Assembly: GCA_001310375.1 (NCBI GenBank)
Contig: BAXC01000012.1
Span: 1 to 63,206 of the forward strand
Source of the DNA: Bacillus sp. JCM 19041
Lineage (GTDB): Bacteria > Bacillota > Bacilli > Bacillales > Bacillaceae_D
Direction of reading: 5' to 3'
DNA: 63,206 nucleotides
Shown here: piece after piece, positions 10,791 through 20,826 of the stretch
Numbering within the stretch: the first letter of the stretch is position 1
Layout of the letters: every line of letters starts with the position of its first letter
The notes under the pieces: model-generated
Told to the model about the DNA's origin: nothing
Database searches by the model: none
Seen by the model: only the letters and a program-made list of their open reading frames with translations
Program-made: the position numbers and the translations under genes

Positions 10791-12254
10791 ATGTCTAAAG
10801 AAATCCGGGTTCGATTTGCACCTAGTCCAACAGGGCATTTGCATATTGGAGGAGCGCGATCAGCGCTGTTTAATTACTTATTGGCAAAAAATACTGGTGG
10901 TACGTTTGTACTTCGTATTGAAGATACGGATCAAGCTAGGAATGTAGATACAGCTACAGAAAAATTAATGGATAGTTTGAAGTGGCTAGGTCTTAATTGG
11001 GACGAGAGTATTGATACAGAGGCTGGAGAATACGGACCTTATCGCTCAATGGATCGTGTTGGCCTTTATAAAGAATATATTCAGCAATTACTTAATGAGA
11101 ATAAGGCATATTATTGTTATATGACTGAAGAAGAGTTAGACGCAGAGCGTGAAGCACAAAAGACCCGCGGTGAAATGCCTAAATATAGTGGCCGTGACCG
11201 TGATCTTACTGATGAACAACGTGCAGCATATGAAGCAAAAGGGATCCAACCAGTTGTGAGATTTCGTGTGACAGAAGGACAGACGATCACGTTTAACGAT
11301 TCTGTACGTGAAGAAGTATCATTTGAATCGGATGGTATAGGTGATTTTGTCATTGCTCGTAAAGACGGTATCCCAATGTATAACTTTGCTGTTGTCATTG
11401 ATGATCACTTAATGAAAATCTCCCATGTTATCCGTGGTGAAGAACATCTATCAAATACACCAAGACAAATTATGCTATTCCAAGCGTTTGGTTGGGAAGT
11501 ACCTACATTCGCTCACGCTTCATTGATATTAAATGCCGATCGTCAAAAAATGAGCAAAAGAGATGAGTCAATTATCCAGTTTGTGGAACAATATAAAGAT
11601 CTCGGATATATGCCAGAAGCGATTGTTAACTTCTTAGCATTGCTTGGTTGGTCGCCAGTAGGTGAAGAAGAAATCTTCACTCTTGAAGAGTTAAGCGAAC
11701 AGTTTTCGCTTGATCGAGTATCCAAAGCTCCCGCTGTATTTGATATGGATAAACTTGCATGGATGAACAACCAATATATTAAAAATGCCGATCTTGATAC
11801 GGTTGTTGACTTGGCTCTGCCTCACTTGATTGCGAGTGGTGTTGTTTCTGAAGAGTTGGGCGAAGATCGTTTAGAGTGGACGCGTCGACTAATAGGACTT
11901 TACCAAGAGCAGATGCAATACGGTGCGGAAATCGTAAAACTTACAGAACAATTTTTCAAGAAAGACGTAGACTATACCGATGATGCAAAAGTAGTTCTGG
12001 CTGAAGAGCAAGTGTCTGAAGTATTGACGCAGTTTGCTAAAGAATTAGACGAAGTAGAGACATTTACAGTGCCAGATATTAAAAAAGCAATAAAAGCAAC
12101 TCAAAAAGCGACGGGGCAAAAAGGCAAGAAATTGTTTATGCCAATCCGGGCAGCGGTTAGTGGTCAAACACATGGACCAGAGTTAGGCGATACAATTGAA
12201 CTTTTAGGCAAAGCGGTTGTAGGAGCTAGACTAAAAGTGGCGGTTGAGAAGTAA
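10791..12254 (+). CDS. gltX: GltX, glutamyl-tRNA synthetase
   Basis: Class I aminoacyl-tRNA synthetase charging tRNA-Glu and, in Bacilli, mis-charging tRNA-Gln for later amidation. The HIGH-type motif is [11 protein letters not shown] near residue 17 and the KMSKS-type motif is QKMSKRDES near residue 250; the C-terminal anticodon-binding helices follow. 487 residues, full length and intact. ATG follows GAGGAG. The next genes, cysE-cysS, have their own T-box leader. Confidence 0.96.
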   Translation: MSKEIRVRFAPSPTGHLHIGGARSALFNYLLAKNTGGTFVLRIEDTDQARNVDTATEKLMDSLKWLGLNWDESIDTEAGEYGPYRSMDRVGLYKEYIQQLLNENKAYYCYMTEEELDAEREAQKTRGEMPKYSGRDRDLTDEQRAAYEAKGIQPVVRFRVTEGQTITFNDSVREEVSFESDGIGDFVIARKDGIPMYNFAVVIDDHLMKISHVIRGEEHLSNTPRQIMLFQAFGWEVPTFAHASLILNADRQKMSKRDESIIQFVEQYKDLGYMPEAIVNFLALLGWSPVGEEEIFTLEELSEQFSLDRVSKAPAVFDMDKLAWMNNQYIKNADLDTVVDLALPHLIASGVVSEELGEDRLEWTRRLIGLYQEQMQYGAEIVKLTEQFFKKDVDYTDDAKVVLAEEQVSEVLTQFAKELDEVETFTVPDIKKAIKATQKATGQKGKKLFMPIRAAVSGQTHGPELGDTIELLGKAVVGARLKVAVEK

Positions 12255-12269
12255 TAAACAATAAGAGAA

Positions 12270-12519
12270 AGCGTTGATTGGGAAAAGTAAACGAAGAATC
12301 CCTAACAGAGAAGGCGGCCATGGCTGAAAGTCGCTGGGGTGAAATCGTTGAAAATGCACCCATGAGTCTTTATTTGAACGATATGTACGTGTATCTAGTA
12401 AAAGAAAGCGGTTTGCCTCGTTAAAGGCAGGAAAAGCGCCAGGATTATTTCCTGGTAAAGCAGAGTGGAACCGTGCATAAGCGCCTCTGTACCTCAATAG
12501 GGGTACAGTGGCTTTTTTT
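12270..12519 (+). promoter_or_regulatory. T-box leader with cysteine specifier, for cysE-cysS
   Basis: The highly conserved T-box sequence is seen as AGAGTGGAACCGTGC at 12462-12476. It is followed by a terminator, CTCTGTACC / GGTACAGTGG and seven T. Upstream, the stem I region holds GAAAATGCACC, whose TGC at 12355-12357 is the likely specifier codon for cysteine. Uncharged tRNA-Cys should stabilise the antiterminator and allow transcription of cysE and cysS. The specifier position was placed by eye. Confidence 0.88.
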
Positions 12520-12545
12520 GTTTTTGGAAAAGGAGGGGAACTAAG

Positions 12546-13192
12546 ATGGGATTAATCCGAACATTAATTAATGATATTGATGTTGTTTTTGATCAAGATC
12601 CAGCTGCTCGCAACCGAATTGAAGTTATATTTACTTACTCTGGCGTCCATGCTGTTTGGGGTCATCGCATTTCGCATGCTTTATGGAATCGAGGCTGTTT
12701 TTTCCTAGCTCGTTTGCTTTCGCAATTCATACGTTTTTTAACCGGCATTGAAATTCATCCAGGAGCAAAAATAGGGCAAAGACTTTTTATTGACCATGGT
12801 ATGGGAGTTGTTATTGGCGAAACATGTGAGATTGGCAATGATGTGACGATTTTCCAAGGTGTTACGTTAGGTGTACGGGGAAAGAAAAAGGGAAGCGGCA
12901 CCCAACAGTAAAAGATGGAGCGCTTATTGCTACAGGAGCGAAAGTGCTCGGTTCATTTACAATTGGAGAAAATGCACGCATCGGTGCAGGTTCAGTTGTT
13001 TTAAAGGAAGTCCCGCCTTACTCAACTGTTGTGGGAATCCCTGGGAAAATCGTTATAAAAGATGGAAAGAAAGTGGGTTCAGCACACTCCCTTGACCATT
13101 CGCTACCAGATCCTATTGCAGATAGTATTACACAAATGGAAAAAGAGATTATTAGGCTAAAAAACGAATGTGCCAGGCTTGCGGAAAAATAA
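12546..13192 (+). CDS. cysE: CysE, serine O-acetyltransferase (one frameshift)
   Basis: CysE acetylates serine with acetyl-CoA, the first step of cysteine synthesis. An N-terminal helical domain leads into left-handed beta-helix hexapeptide repeats with [18 protein letters not shown] and [18 protein letters not shown]. The frame breaks near 12871, where one G is missing in GGTGGTACG (family [15 protein letters not shown]). Restored length is 215 residues, as in the family. With cysS it forms a T-box-controlled pair, tying cysteine supply to tRNA-Cys charging. Confidence 0.92.
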
Positions 13193-13261
13193 GACACATT
13201 GGACTAGGTGTTCCACATAGAGTATAGATCATCCCTTGTTTGAAGAAAGGAAGTTAATGAG

Positions 13262-14658
13262 ATGGTTAGGATTTATAATAGTTTAACGAATAAAAAAGAG
13301 ACTTTTACACCAATTGAAGAAGGAAAAGTTAAGATGTATTGCTGCGGACCAACCGTTTATAACTACATTCATATTGGAAATGCAAGACCCCCTATCGTGT
13401 ATGACATGGTGCGTCGTTACCTTGCATTTCGTGGTTACGATGTAACGTTTGTTTCAAACTTTACAGACGTGGATGATAAAATCATTCGTGCTGCTCATGA
13501 ACTAGGAGAAGAAGTGTTTGATGTAGCTGAACGTTTTATTGAGGCATATCACGCGGATACAGGGGCTTTAAATGTTGCCGAAGCAGATTTGCATCCGCGA
13601 GTAACGGATACGATGGAAGATATTATTGATTTTATTGCAAAGCTTGAAGAGAAAGGTTTTGCGTATGAGTCAGGCGGAGATGTTTATTTTCGTACACGAA
13701 TTTGATGGATATGGGAAATTGTCTGGTCAATCACTTGATGAGCTACAGAGTGGTGTTAGAATCGGAGTAGACGAGCGGAAAGAAGATGCAGTGGATTTTG
13801 TTCTATGGAAAGCTGCAAAACCAGATGAGATTTCTTGGAGTAGCCCTTGGGGTGAAGGTCGACCAGGATGGCATATTGAATGTTCGCAATGATTAAAAAA
13901 ATCTTGGGGAGACGATTGATATTCATGCTGGCGGAAAAGATTTAACTTTTCCCCATCATGAAAATGAAATTGCCCAATCAGAGGCATTAACCGGGAAAAA
14001 ATTAGCGAATTATTGGATGCATAATGGTTTTGTGAACATTAATAACGAAAAAATGTCGAAATCACTTGGAAACTTTGTCCTCACTCATGACATCATTCAA
14101 CAGTATCCGCCAGAAGTTGTACGGTTTTTTATGTTAACGGCACATTATAGAACGCCAATTAACTTTAGTGATGAGCTTTTAACAGGAGCCCAGGCTGGAT
14201 TAGATCGTCTCAAAAATGCAGTTGCTAACTTGGAGCATCGTTTAGCTGAAACGGTAGATTTAGGTGAGTCAAGTGAGTGGTTAGAAAAAGTTGAAGGCTT
14301 CAGACAGCGGTTTATTGAAGAAATGGATGATGATTTTAATAGTGCGAATGGGATTAGTGTTTTATTTGACTTGGCAAAAGAAGCAAATGTATATACGAGA
14401 GAAGAACAAACATCTAAGCAAGTAATTGAAGCGTTTCTTGACTTGTTTACAGAAGTAAGTCTCGTGCTTGGAGTTAGTTTTAAAAACGAGAAAGAATTAC
14501 TAGACGCTGATATAGATGCATTAATAGAGGAGCGGAATGCTGCAAGAAAGGCTCGTAATTTTGCAAGGGCAGACGAAATTAGAGGTCTATTAAAAGAGCA
14601 AAATATTCTTTTGGAAGATACGCCTCAAGGTGTACGCTGGAAGAGGGGCTCTGTATGA
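13262..14658 (+). CDS. cysS: CysS, cysteinyl-tRNA synthetase (several base losses)
   Basis: Class I synthetase charging tRNA-Cys. The HIGH motif is in [11 protein letters not shown], the KMSKS motif is [10 protein letters not shown], and zinc ligands are expected in YCCGPTVYN and HIECSAM plus [10 protein letters not shown]. Two regions are broken: two bases missing near 13697 (FRTR-EFDGYGK), and one G near 13886 plus one A in the run at 13895-13901 (ECSAMIKKNLGE). Adding four bases gives 466 residues, exactly the B. subtilis length. The gene must work in a living cell, so these are read as sequence errors. Confidence 0.92.
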
Positions 14659-15068
14659 ATTCAGCCATGGACTGGCGCCAACTAAATGGCCTCGCCCTTG
14701 CTTATATGGGCGACGCCGTTTTTGAAAAGCATGTCCGATATGAATTGCTTAAGCATGGAGCAGTTCGACCGAATCGACTGCATAAAGCCGCCACTAATTA
14801 TGTATCTGCGAAAGCACAAGCAGCTATATTATATGCATTTGATGCACAAGACCTTTTAACTGAAGCAGAACAAGCGGTTGTTCGAAGAGGTAGGAATGCA
14901 AAGTCGCATACAACACCTAAAAATACAGATGTTGCCACATATCGGAATTCGACAGGATTTGAAGCATTATTGGGTTACTTATATGTAACAGAAGAACACG
15001 AACGTTTAGAAGAGTTGTTGCAAAAAGCGATGAATGCGATCGAAAAGAAAGAAGGGATTTCGCCGTGA
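14655..15068 (+). CDS. mrnC: MrnC, mini-ribonuclease III
   Basis: A lone RNase III catalytic domain without the double-stranded-RNA-binding domain, known to mature 23S rRNA ends in Bacillus. The signature region [20 protein letters not shown] carries the acidic active-site residues. 137 residues, normal. It overlaps the cysS stop by four bases and the rlmB start by four, so the three are likely co-translated. Confidence 0.92.
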   Translation: MNSAMDWRQLNGLALAYMGDAVFEKHVRYELLKHGAVRPNRLHKAATNYVSAKAQAAILYAFDAQDLLTEAEQAVVRRGRNAKSHTTPKNTDVATYRNSTGFEALLGYLYVTEEHERLEELLQKAMNAIEKKEGISP

Positions 15069-15861
15069 GTAAACGACCAGATACGAGAAAAACACCTAAA
15101 CCTCCTAAGCAAGAGGAGGAACAAAGCGAATTCATTGTCGGTAAGAATCCGATTATTGAGCCATAAAGTCTAATCATGCCATCCACAAGATCTGGATCGG
15201 TGACCAATCACAAAAAGGACAAATGACAAAATTGATGCAATTGGCCAAGGAAAAAAATGTCCTTGTCCAAACTGCTCCAAAACGGAAGTTAGACCAATTG
15301 GTTGGACATAGCAACCACCAAGGTGTTGTTGCCTCAATCGCAGCATACGATTATGCAGAAATAGAGGATTTGTTCCAGAAAGCAACTGATGCAAATGAAG
15401 AACCATTTTTTCTATTGTTAGATGAAATAGAAGATCCACATAATTTAGGTTCAATTATGCGTACCGCTGACGCAGTAGGAGCTCACGGTATTATTATTCC
15501 TAAACGTAGATCGGTTGGCTTGACCCAAACGGTTGCGAAAGCTTCAACCGGTGCTATTGAATATATTCCTGTAGTGCGAGTAACAAACATGGCGCGTACA
15601 ATGGATGAATTAAAGAAGCGGGGCCTTTGGTTTGCTGGGACAGATGCAAAGGGAAATGAGGACTATAGCCAGGCATCCTACGATCTACCACTAGGTCTTG
15701 TTATTGGTAGTGAAGGTAAGGGAATTAGCCGTTTAATTAAAGAGAAATGCGATTTTCTTGTGAGTATTCCAATGAAAGGCCGGGTTACATCATTGAACGC
15801 TTCAGTTGCAGCCAGTTTGCTAATGTACGAAGTGTATCGCAAAAGAAGCGGGTCAAACTAG
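15065..15861 (+). CDS. rlmB: RlmB/TrmH-type 23S rRNA 2'-O-ribose methyltransferase (one frameshift)
   Basis: SPOUT-class methyltransferase (YacO in B. subtilis). It has a basic N-terminal tail, the L30e-like substrate-binding domain beginning FIVGKNPIIEA, and the knotted SAM-binding core with VIGSEGKGISRL and IPMKGRVTSLNASVAAS. The frame breaks near 15160, where GAGGCC reads GAGCC. Restored length is about 265 residues. The GTG start at 15065 overlaps the mrnC stop. The methylated nucleotide (Gm2251-type) is inferred from the family. Confidence 0.88.
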
Positions 15862-15862
15862 A

Positions 15863-16375
15863 ATGAAAAACATCCTGCTTGTAGATGGCTATAACATTGT
15901 TGGAGCATGGCCGGTGCTGCAGAAGTTAAAAGAAACAGACTTCTCACTAGCGCGGGACAAGCTTGTTGGTTTGCTAGCAGAATATGCTGCTTATACAGGG
16001 TATGAAGTAAAAGTAGTGTTTGATGCGCATATGGTGCAGGGTATTGGAAAGGCATATAACAAACACCGAGTAGAAGTCATTTACACAAAGAAAAACGAAA
16101 CTGCTGATGAACGGATTGAAAAGCTTGTTATTCAATTAAAAAGGATTGATCGAACGATTTATGTAGCTACTTCTGATATGGCAGAGCAGTCGCTTGCTTT
16201 TGGCAGCGGCGCTTTGCGCAAATCGGCAAGAGAGCTGGCTATAGAGACAGAAATAGCCGCAAAAAGAATCGACAAGATGCTCCAAAATACGAGGAAAGCG
16301 CAAGAATCGTCGAAAATTAAGTTATCAGAAGAAGTTGCTGAAATTTTTGAAAAATGGCGTCGAGGCGACAAATGA
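15863..16375 (+). CDS. rae1: Rae1 (YacP), ribosome-dependent mRNA endonuclease
   Basis: An NYN/PIN-like nuclease of 170 residues. The N-terminal ILLVDGYNIVGAW carries the first catalytic aspartate, and VVFDAHMVQG and ATSDMAEQSLA hold further conserved acidic residues. B. subtilis Rae1 enters the ribosomal A site and cuts certain mRNAs. The start lies one base after the rlmB stop, so it belongs to the same transcript. Intact. Confidence 0.88.
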   Translation: MKNILLVDGYNIVGAWPVLQKLKETDFSLARDKLVGLLAEYAAYTGYEVKVVFDAHMVQGIGKAYNKHRVEVIYTKKNETADERIEKLVIQLKRIDRTIYVATSDMAEQSLAFGSGALRKSARELAIETEIAAKRIDKMLQNTRKAQESSKIKLSEEVAEIFEKWRRGDK

Positions 16376-16379
16376 GTAG

Positions 16380-16409
16380 TTGACCTGCTGGAAATCTGTG
16401 CTATATAAT
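16380..16409 (+). promoter_or_regulatory. Sigma-A promoter of sigH
   Basis: TTGACC and TATAAT with an 18-base gap lie about 55 bases upstream of the sigH start. In B. subtilis sigH has a sigma-A promoter repressed by AbrB in exponential growth; AbrB sites cannot be read from sequence alone. Confidence 0.75.
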
Positions 16410-16461
16410 GTGAATAACTTTTCACAACATTATGTCTATGCTATCGCGAGGAGTGATTAGT

Positions 16462-17124
16462 TTGGGTGCAGGTCTAGCAGATGGAGCAGTGACGTTTAAA
16501 GATAATCAGTTTGATGCTTGGGAAGACGATTCTTTAATCAATGAAGTTCGTACTGGAAACACGTTGGCACTAGAACACTTAATTGGGAAGTATCGCAATT
16601 TTGTGCGCGCAAAAGCTCGCTCATATTTCCTTATTGGTGCAGACCATGAGGATATTGTGCAAGAAGGTATGATTGGGCTGTATAAAGCGGTAAGAGATTT
16701 TAATGGGGACAAGCTAGCCTCCTTTAAAGCTTTTGCAGAGTTGTGTATTACGAGGCAAATCATTACGGCGATTAAAACAGCTACAAGGCAGAAGCATATT
16801 CCACTTAATTCTTATGTATCTTTGGACAAGCCTATTTATGACGAAGAGTCAGACCGCACATTGATGGATGTGATTTGCGGTAATAAGGTAACAGATCCAG
16901 AAGCGTTGTTGATTAACCAGGAAGAATTTTCGTATATTGAAGGAAAGATGAGTGAGATTTTAAGCGAACTGGAACGACAAGTGTTGATGCTCTATTTGGA
17001 TGGTCGTACGTATCAGGAAATATCAATTGATCTGAAAAGGCATGTCAAATCGATTGATAATGCACTGCAACGTGTGAAACGAAAACTTGAACGATATGTA
17101 GAACTTAAAAGTGTAATGTTGTAA
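16462..17124 (+). CDS. sigH: SigH, RNA polymerase sigma-H factor
   Basis: Sigma-70 family factor for the start of sporulation and post-exponential genes. Region 2 shows [26 protein letters not shown] and region 4 shows the helix-turn-helix [22 protein letters not shown] chose TTG at 16462 (221 residues) because GAGGAG lies eight bases before it and the family length is 218; the in-frame ATG at 16432 lies ahead of that ribosome site. Intact. Confidence 0.93.
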   Translation: MGAGLADGAVTFKDNQFDAWEDDSLINEVRTGNTLALEHLIGKYRNFVRAKARSYFLIGADHEDIVQEGMIGLYKAVRDFNGDKLASFKAFAELCITRQIITAIKTATRQKHIPLNSYVSLDKPIYDEESDRTLMDVICGNKVTDPEALLINQEEFSYIEGKMSEILSELERQVLMLYLDGRTYQEISIDLKRHVKSIDNALQRVKRKLERYVELKSVML

Positions 17125-17127
17125 CAC

Positions 17128-17165
17128 AAAGGGCGGAGCTCAAGCAGAGGCTCCGCCTTTGTTTC
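17128..17165 (+). terminator. Terminator after sigH
   Basis: AAAGGGCGGAG / GCTCCGCCTTT hairpin with a T-rich tail, a few bases after the sigH stop. Confidence 0.88.
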
Positions 17166-17177
17166 TTAATCGCTAGA

Positions 17178-17206
17178 TTGACACTAGTTTACAGCTGTGC
17201 TAGAGT
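17178..17206 (+). promoter_or_regulatory. Candidate sigma-A promoter for rpmG-secE-nusG
   Basis: A perfect TTGACA is followed after 17 bases by TAGAGT, four of six bases of the -10 consensus, 35 bases before the rpmG start. Confidence 0.6.
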
Positions 17207-17240
17207 CAAAGAGTATGTGCAAAGTGCGGAGGTGTCTTTA

Positions 17241-17387
17241 TTGGGCAGAAAGCGTGTCTTAGCGTGCGAAACGTGTAAGTCTAGAAACTACTCGTTTACA
17301 AGCGATAAAAAAGATGAGGTCCGACTTGAATTAAAAAAATATTGCAAGCAGTGCAAAGAACATACAATTCATTTAGAAACACGTTAA
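17241..17387 (+). CDS. rpmG: Ribosomal protein L33 (zinc-type)
   Basis: 48-residue L33 with two CxxC pairs (CETC and CKQC), so the zinc-binding form rather than the zinc-free paralogue. It matches the B. subtilis L33 encoded between sigH and secE. The TTG start at 17241 is set by GGAGGTG seven bases upstream and by the family N-terminus ([11 protein letters not shown]). Confidence 0.9.
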   Translation: MGRKRVLACETCKSRNYSFTSDKKDEVRLELKKYCKQCKEHTIHLETR

Positions 17388-17479
17388 TGTATGACATAGA
17401 ACGATATGAAAATCAACGACGTCTGTAAAGGATGTTTATCTTTTTGATATTGTGCAATGCTGGAGGTGTATGGATTCGC

Positions 17480-17669
17480 ATGGCTACGGAGAAAAAAAGG
17501 GCCTATTTCATTTTTACGCAATGTAGGGCGGGAAATGAAGCGTGTTACCTGGCCGACTAGAAAAGAATTGACCCGTTACACACTTGTGGTTTTGGCAACT
17601 TTAGCGATTATGGTGGGCTTCTTCTTTCTAGTTGATGAAGGCATATCATTCTTGTTGCGTTTCTTGTAA
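17480..17669 (+). CDS. secE: SecE, preprotein translocase subunit (frameshift in A-run)
   Basis: SecE clamps SecY in the Sec translocon. The conserved amphipathic stretch FLRNVGREMKRVTWPTRKEL and one membrane segment are clear. The N-terminus is uncertain: GGAGGTG at 17462-17468 points to ATG 17480 (MATEKK...). From there the frame reaches the conserved part only if the A-run at 17492-17498 had nine A rather than seven, giving 63 residues. ATG at 17470 with an eight-A run is the alternative, though it sits too close to the ribosome site. Confidence 0.85.
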
Positions 17670-17721
17670 AATTTAAAGCAATGTGTGTAATAAAAGGAGG
17701 GAAGGACGGCTGTCCTGAACA

Positions 17722-18257
17722 ATGGAAAAAAACTGGTTTGTGGTACACACGTATTCTGGTTATGAGAATAAAGTAAAAGCAAATCTTGAAAAGCGTGTAG
17801 AGTCCATGGAAATGACTGACCACATCTTTCGCGTCCTCGTTCCTGTAGAAGAGGAAACAGAAACGAAAAACGGAAAGACAAAACAAGTAACGCGGAAAGT
17901 ATTTCCGGGTTATGTTTTAGTAGAAATGGTTATGACAGATGATTCATGGTATGTTGTCCGTAATACACCTGGTGTGACAGGGTTTGTTGGTTCTGCAGGT
18001 GCAGGTTCAAAACCAACCGCTCTTATGCCAGATGAAGTGGAGCGCATCTTGAAACAAATGGGTGTCGCAGAGCTTCATGCTGAAGTTGATTTTGAATTAA
18101 AAGAGTCAGTTAAAGTAACATCAGGCCATTCGCTGATTTTGTGGGAACAATTGAAGAAATTCAAATTGAGAAACAAAAGCTGAAAGTCCATGTGAATATG
18201 TTTGGTCGGGAAACGCCAGTTGAGCTCGAGTTTGGACAAGTTGAAAAGATTTCTTAA
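17722..18257 (+). CDS. nusG: NusG, transcription elongation/pausing factor (one frameshift)
   Basis: NusG binds RNA polymerase and links it to the ribosome or, in Bacillus, promotes pausing. NGN domain from [20 protein letters not shown] to [14 protein letters not shown] domain at the C-terminus ([22 protein letters not shown]). The frame breaks near 18124, where one G or C is missing (family GPFADF). Restored length is 178 residues, as in the family. Same transcript as secE. Confidence 0.93.
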
Positions 18258-18263
18258 AAAAAC

Positions 18264-18292
18264 TTGCGTCGTTCGTCTTTTGGTGATAAGAT
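18264..18292 (+). promoter_or_regulatory. Candidate promoter for rplK-rplA
   Basis: TTGCGT and TAAGAT are 17 bases apart, directly after the nusG stop and about 115 bases ahead of rplK. The long leader it would make includes the hairpin motif at 18352-18383. Confidence 0.45.
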
Positions 18293-18351
18293 TTCAATGT
18301 TTAGTATGAGTAATACTATCCAGTCGGGTGCGTATGCATCCGTCTTTTTGA

Positions 18352-18383
18352 GTGGGAGGTACATACAAGTACCCGGTAACCAC
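18352..18383 (+). promoter_or_regulatory. RNA hairpin motif in the rplK leader (copy 1; candidate L1-binding site)
   Basis: The sequence can fold as GTGG-GA-[GGTA...TACC]-CGGTAA-CCAC: two short stems divided by an asymmetric internal loop. The same arrangement recurs before rplA. L1 is known to regulate its own mRNA in other bacteria through a two-stem site with an asymmetric loop, so an L1 target is a fair inference, not shown here. Confidence 0.5.
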
Positions 18384-18409
18384 ATCACGGACTTAAGGAG
18401 GTGTGTCAC

Positions 18410-18835
18410 GTGGCTAAAAAGGTAATTAAAATGGTTAAGCTACAAATCCCAGCGGGTAAAGCCAATCCGGCACCACCAGTTGGACCAGCACTTGGTCAAG
18501 CAGGTGTTAACATCATGGGATTCTGTAAAGAATTTAACGCTCGTACATCAGACCAAGCGGGTCTTATCATTCCAGTTGAGATCACTGTGTTTGAAGACCG
18601 TTCGTTTACATTCATCACAAAAACGCCACCAGCTGCAGTTCTTTTGAAGAAAGCGGCAGGGATCGAATCAGGTTCTGGTGAGCCGAACCGCACGAAAGTT
18701 GCAACGGTTAAGCGCGATAAAGTACGCGAAATCGCTGAAACAAAAATGCCGGATTTGAACGCTGCTTCTGTTGAAGCGGCAATGCTTATGGTTGAGGGTA
18801 CAGCTCGCAGCATGGGCATCGTAATCGAAGACTAA
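18410..18835 (+). CDS. rplK: Ribosomal protein L11
   Basis: L11 forms the GTPase-associated centre with 23S rRNA and is the target of thiopeptide antibiotics. The N-terminal [20 protein letters not shown] is the family signature. 141 residues. GTG at 18410 is the start, set by AAGGAGGTG and by family alignment. Intact; the conserved proline-rich N-terminal stretch is present without change. Confidence 0.96.
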   Translation: MAKKVIKMVKLQIPAGKANPAPPVGPALGQAGVNIMGFCKEFNARTSDQAGLIIPVEITVFEDRSFTFITKTPPAAVLLKKAAGIESGSGEPNRTKVATVKRDKVREIAETKMPDLNAASVEAAMLMVEGTARSMGIVIED

Positions 18836-18890
18836 TTGGTTCGTTTGCTGAGAGGTTGCGTCTAGCTTTTGAGTCGCAGCCTTTCAAATA

Positions 18891-18916
18891 GTGGGAGGAC
18901 TATCCGTTAATACCAC
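18891..18916 (+). promoter_or_regulatory. RNA hairpin motif in the rplA leader (copy 2; candidate L1-binding site)
   Basis: GTGG-GA-[GGA-CTA-TCC]-GTTAATA-CCAC repeats the stem / GA / hairpin / TAA-containing loop / stem order seen before rplK, ending 18 bases before the rplA start codon. Occupancy could hide the rplA ribosome site. A separate imperfect hairpin (GAGAGGTTGCG / CGCAGCCTTTC) lies just upstream at 18850-18885. Confidence 0.5.
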
Positions 18917-18934
18917 ATACGAGGAGGAAATAAA

Positions 18935-19630
18935 ATGGCTAAAAAAGGCAAGAAGTATGTAGATGCTCTTAAGCTTGTAGACCGTGATACGGCTTACCAA
19001 GCTGAAGAAGCGCTAGAACTAGTAAAGAAAACATCTGTCGCTAAGTTCGATGAAACAGTAGAAGTTGCTGTCCGTCTTGGCGTTGACCCTAAAAAAGCAG
19101 ATCAACAAATTCGTGGTGCAGTCGTGCTTCCGCACGGAACTGGTAAAACACAACGTGTTCTTGTATTTGCAAAAGGGGATAAAGCGAAAGAAGCAGAAGC
19201 AGCTGGTGCTGACTTTGTTGGTGAAGATGATCTTATCAACAAAATCAACCAAGGTTGGTTCGACTTTGATGTAATTGTTGCAACTCCTGATATGATGGCT
19301 CAAGTTGGTCGTCTAGGTCGTGTGCTTGGACCAAAAGGTCTTATGCCAAACCCTAAAACAGGAACAGTTACTTTCGATGTAACAAAAGCTGTTGAAGAAA
19401 TCAAAGCTGGTAAAGTGGAATACCGTGTTGATAAATCAGGTAACATCCACGTGCCAATCGGCAAAGTTTCATTTGATTCAGCGAAGTTAGTTGATAACTT
19501 CAAAACAATCATTGAAACATTGCATAAAGTAAAGCCATCAGCTGCAAAAGGTACGTATGTACGTAATATCGCAGTTGCTTCAACAATGGGCCCTGGTGTC
19601 CGTGTTGTAACGTCGGCTTACTCTAAATAA
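18935..19630 (+). CDS. rplA: Ribosomal protein L1
   Basis: L1 forms the mobile L1 stalk at the ribosomal exit site and is a translational repressor of its own operon in several bacteria. 231 residues with the signature [22 protein letters not shown] in the second domain. ATG lies behind GAGGAGG. Intact. Confidence 0.96.
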   Translation: MAKKGKKYVDALKLVDRDTAYQAEEALELVKKTSVAKFDETVEVAVRLGVDPKKADQQIRGAVVLPHGTGKTQRVLVFAKGDKAKEAEAAGADFVGEDDLINKINQGWFDFDVIVATPDMMAQVGRLGRVLGPKGLMPNPKTGTVTFDVTKAVEEIKAGKVEYRVDKSGNIHVPIGKVSFDSAKLVDNFKTIIETLHKVKPSAAKGTYVRNIAVASTMGPGVRVVTSAYSK

Positions 19631-19685
19631 TAGTTGACTCTCATTGTAGAATGAGGTAAGCTGTTGTTTGTGAATTAAATAGTCA

Positions 19686-19790
19686 TACCGTAGACAGTAG
19701 GTGCGTTTTCGCTTAAATAGCCTACCGAGGTGAGCAAATAGATCTCTAATTTAGAGTACAATGCCTCGTGTGTCATGCGCGAGGGTTTTC
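19686..19790 (+). promoter_or_regulatory. Ribosomal protein L10 leader (rplJ-rplL)
   Basis: The conserved elements ACCGTAGACAGTAGGTG...CCTACCGAGGTG...TGCCTCG, known from the L10 leader family, are visible in order and can form the stacked stems bound by the L10(L12)4 complex. It ends about 50 bases before rplJ and should mediate feedback control of rplJ-rplL. Confidence 0.88.
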
Positions 19791-19837
19791 TATATGGAAC
19801 CGGTCGGTGTGCAAACAGTTTTACAGGAGGTGTAACG

Positions 19838-20338
19838 ATGAGCAAAGTTTTAGAGCAAAAACAACAAGTTGTATCAGAAGTGGCGGCTAAACTTAAAGAA
19901 AGCAAATCAACAGTTGTTGTTGATTATCGTGGACTTAATGTAGCCCAAGTAACTGAACTTCGTAAACAATTACGTGAAGCAGGCGTTGAGTACAAAGTTT
20001 ACAAAAACACGCTTGTGCGCCGTGCGACTGCAGAAGCTGGTTTTTCTGGTTTAGATGAGCATCTTGTAGGACCAACTGCGATTGCATTTGGTGCGGAAGA
20101 TGTTATCGCTCCTGCGAAAGTATTAAACGAGTTTGCGAAAAAGAACGAAGCGCTTGAAATCAAAACAGGTATCATCGAAGGCAATATTGCATCCGCTGCA
20201 GAAGTGAAAGCACTAGCTGAGCTTCCTTCACGCGATGGTTTGCTTTCTATGCTTGCAAATGTGCTTCAAGCACCAGTACGTGGCTTTGCGATTGCTACAA
20301 AAGCGGTTGCGGACCAAAAAGAAGAACAAGGCGCTTAA
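19838..20338 (+). CDS. rplJ: Ribosomal protein L10
   Basis: L10 anchors L7/L12 dimers to the ribosome and autoregulates through its leader. 166 residues with [23 protein letters not shown] near the N-terminus. ATG at 19838 follows AGGAGGTG and aligns with the family start; the longer in-frame reading upstream runs through the leader and is not coding. Confidence 0.96.
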   Translation: MSKVLEQKQQVVSEVAAKLKESKSTVVVDYRGLNVAQVTELRKQLREAGVEYKVYKNTLVRRATAEAGFSGLDEHLVGPTAIAFGAEDVIAPAKVLNEFAKKNEALEIKTGIIEGNIASAAEVKALAELPSRDGLLSMLANVLQAPVRGFAIATKAVADQKEEQGA

Positions 20339-20386
20339 AGTTAGCGGCTTGAATCATATCTCATATTTGAATTAGGAGGATTTACA

Positions 20387-20746
20387 ATGAATAAAGATCA
20401 AATCATTGAAGCGATTAAAGAAATGACAGTTCTTGAACTAAATGACCTTGTAAAAGCAATCGAAGAGGAGTTTGGTGTAACTGCAGCAGCTCCAGTAGCG
20501 GTAGCAGCAGGTGGCGGCGAAGCGGCAGCTGAGCAAACTGAATTCGACGTAGTTCTTGAGTCTGCTGGTTCTTCTAAAATCGGCGTAATCAAAGTGGTTC
20601 GTGAAATTACTGGTCTTGGACTTAAAGAAGCAAAAGCGCTTGTTGATGGTGCTCCAGCTCCAATCAAAGAAGGCGTTTCTCAAGAGGATGCTGAAGAAAT
20701 CAAAGGCAAACTTGAAGAAGCTGGCGCTAGCGTAGAAGTTAAGTAA
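20387..20746 (+). CDS. rplL: Ribosomal protein L7/L12
   Basis: The stalk protein that recruits translation factors. N-terminal dimerisation helix, alanine-rich hinge ([16 protein letters not shown]) and C-terminal factor-binding domain with [20 protein letters not shown]. 119 residues, intact, ATG behind GGAGG. Confidence 0.97.
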   Translation: MNKDQIIEAIKEMTVLELNDLVKAIEEEFGVTAAAPVAVAAGGGEAAAEQTEFDVVLESAGSSKIGVIKVVREITGLGLKEAKALVDGAPAPIKEGVSQEDAEEIKGKLEEAGASVEVK

Positions 20747-20762
20747 TAACTGCTTAACGCAA

Positions 20763-20803
20763 GAAGAAGGTCCGTGGATTATTGTCCGCGGGCCTTCTTT
20801 TCC
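20763..20803 (+). terminator. Terminator after rplL
   Basis: GAAGGTCCGTGG / CCGCGGGCCTTC stem followed by T-rich sequence, shortly after the rplL stop. Read-through to rsmC is possible. Confidence 0.8.
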
Positions 20804-20826
20804 CATTATGATAAGGGGTGACGGTT

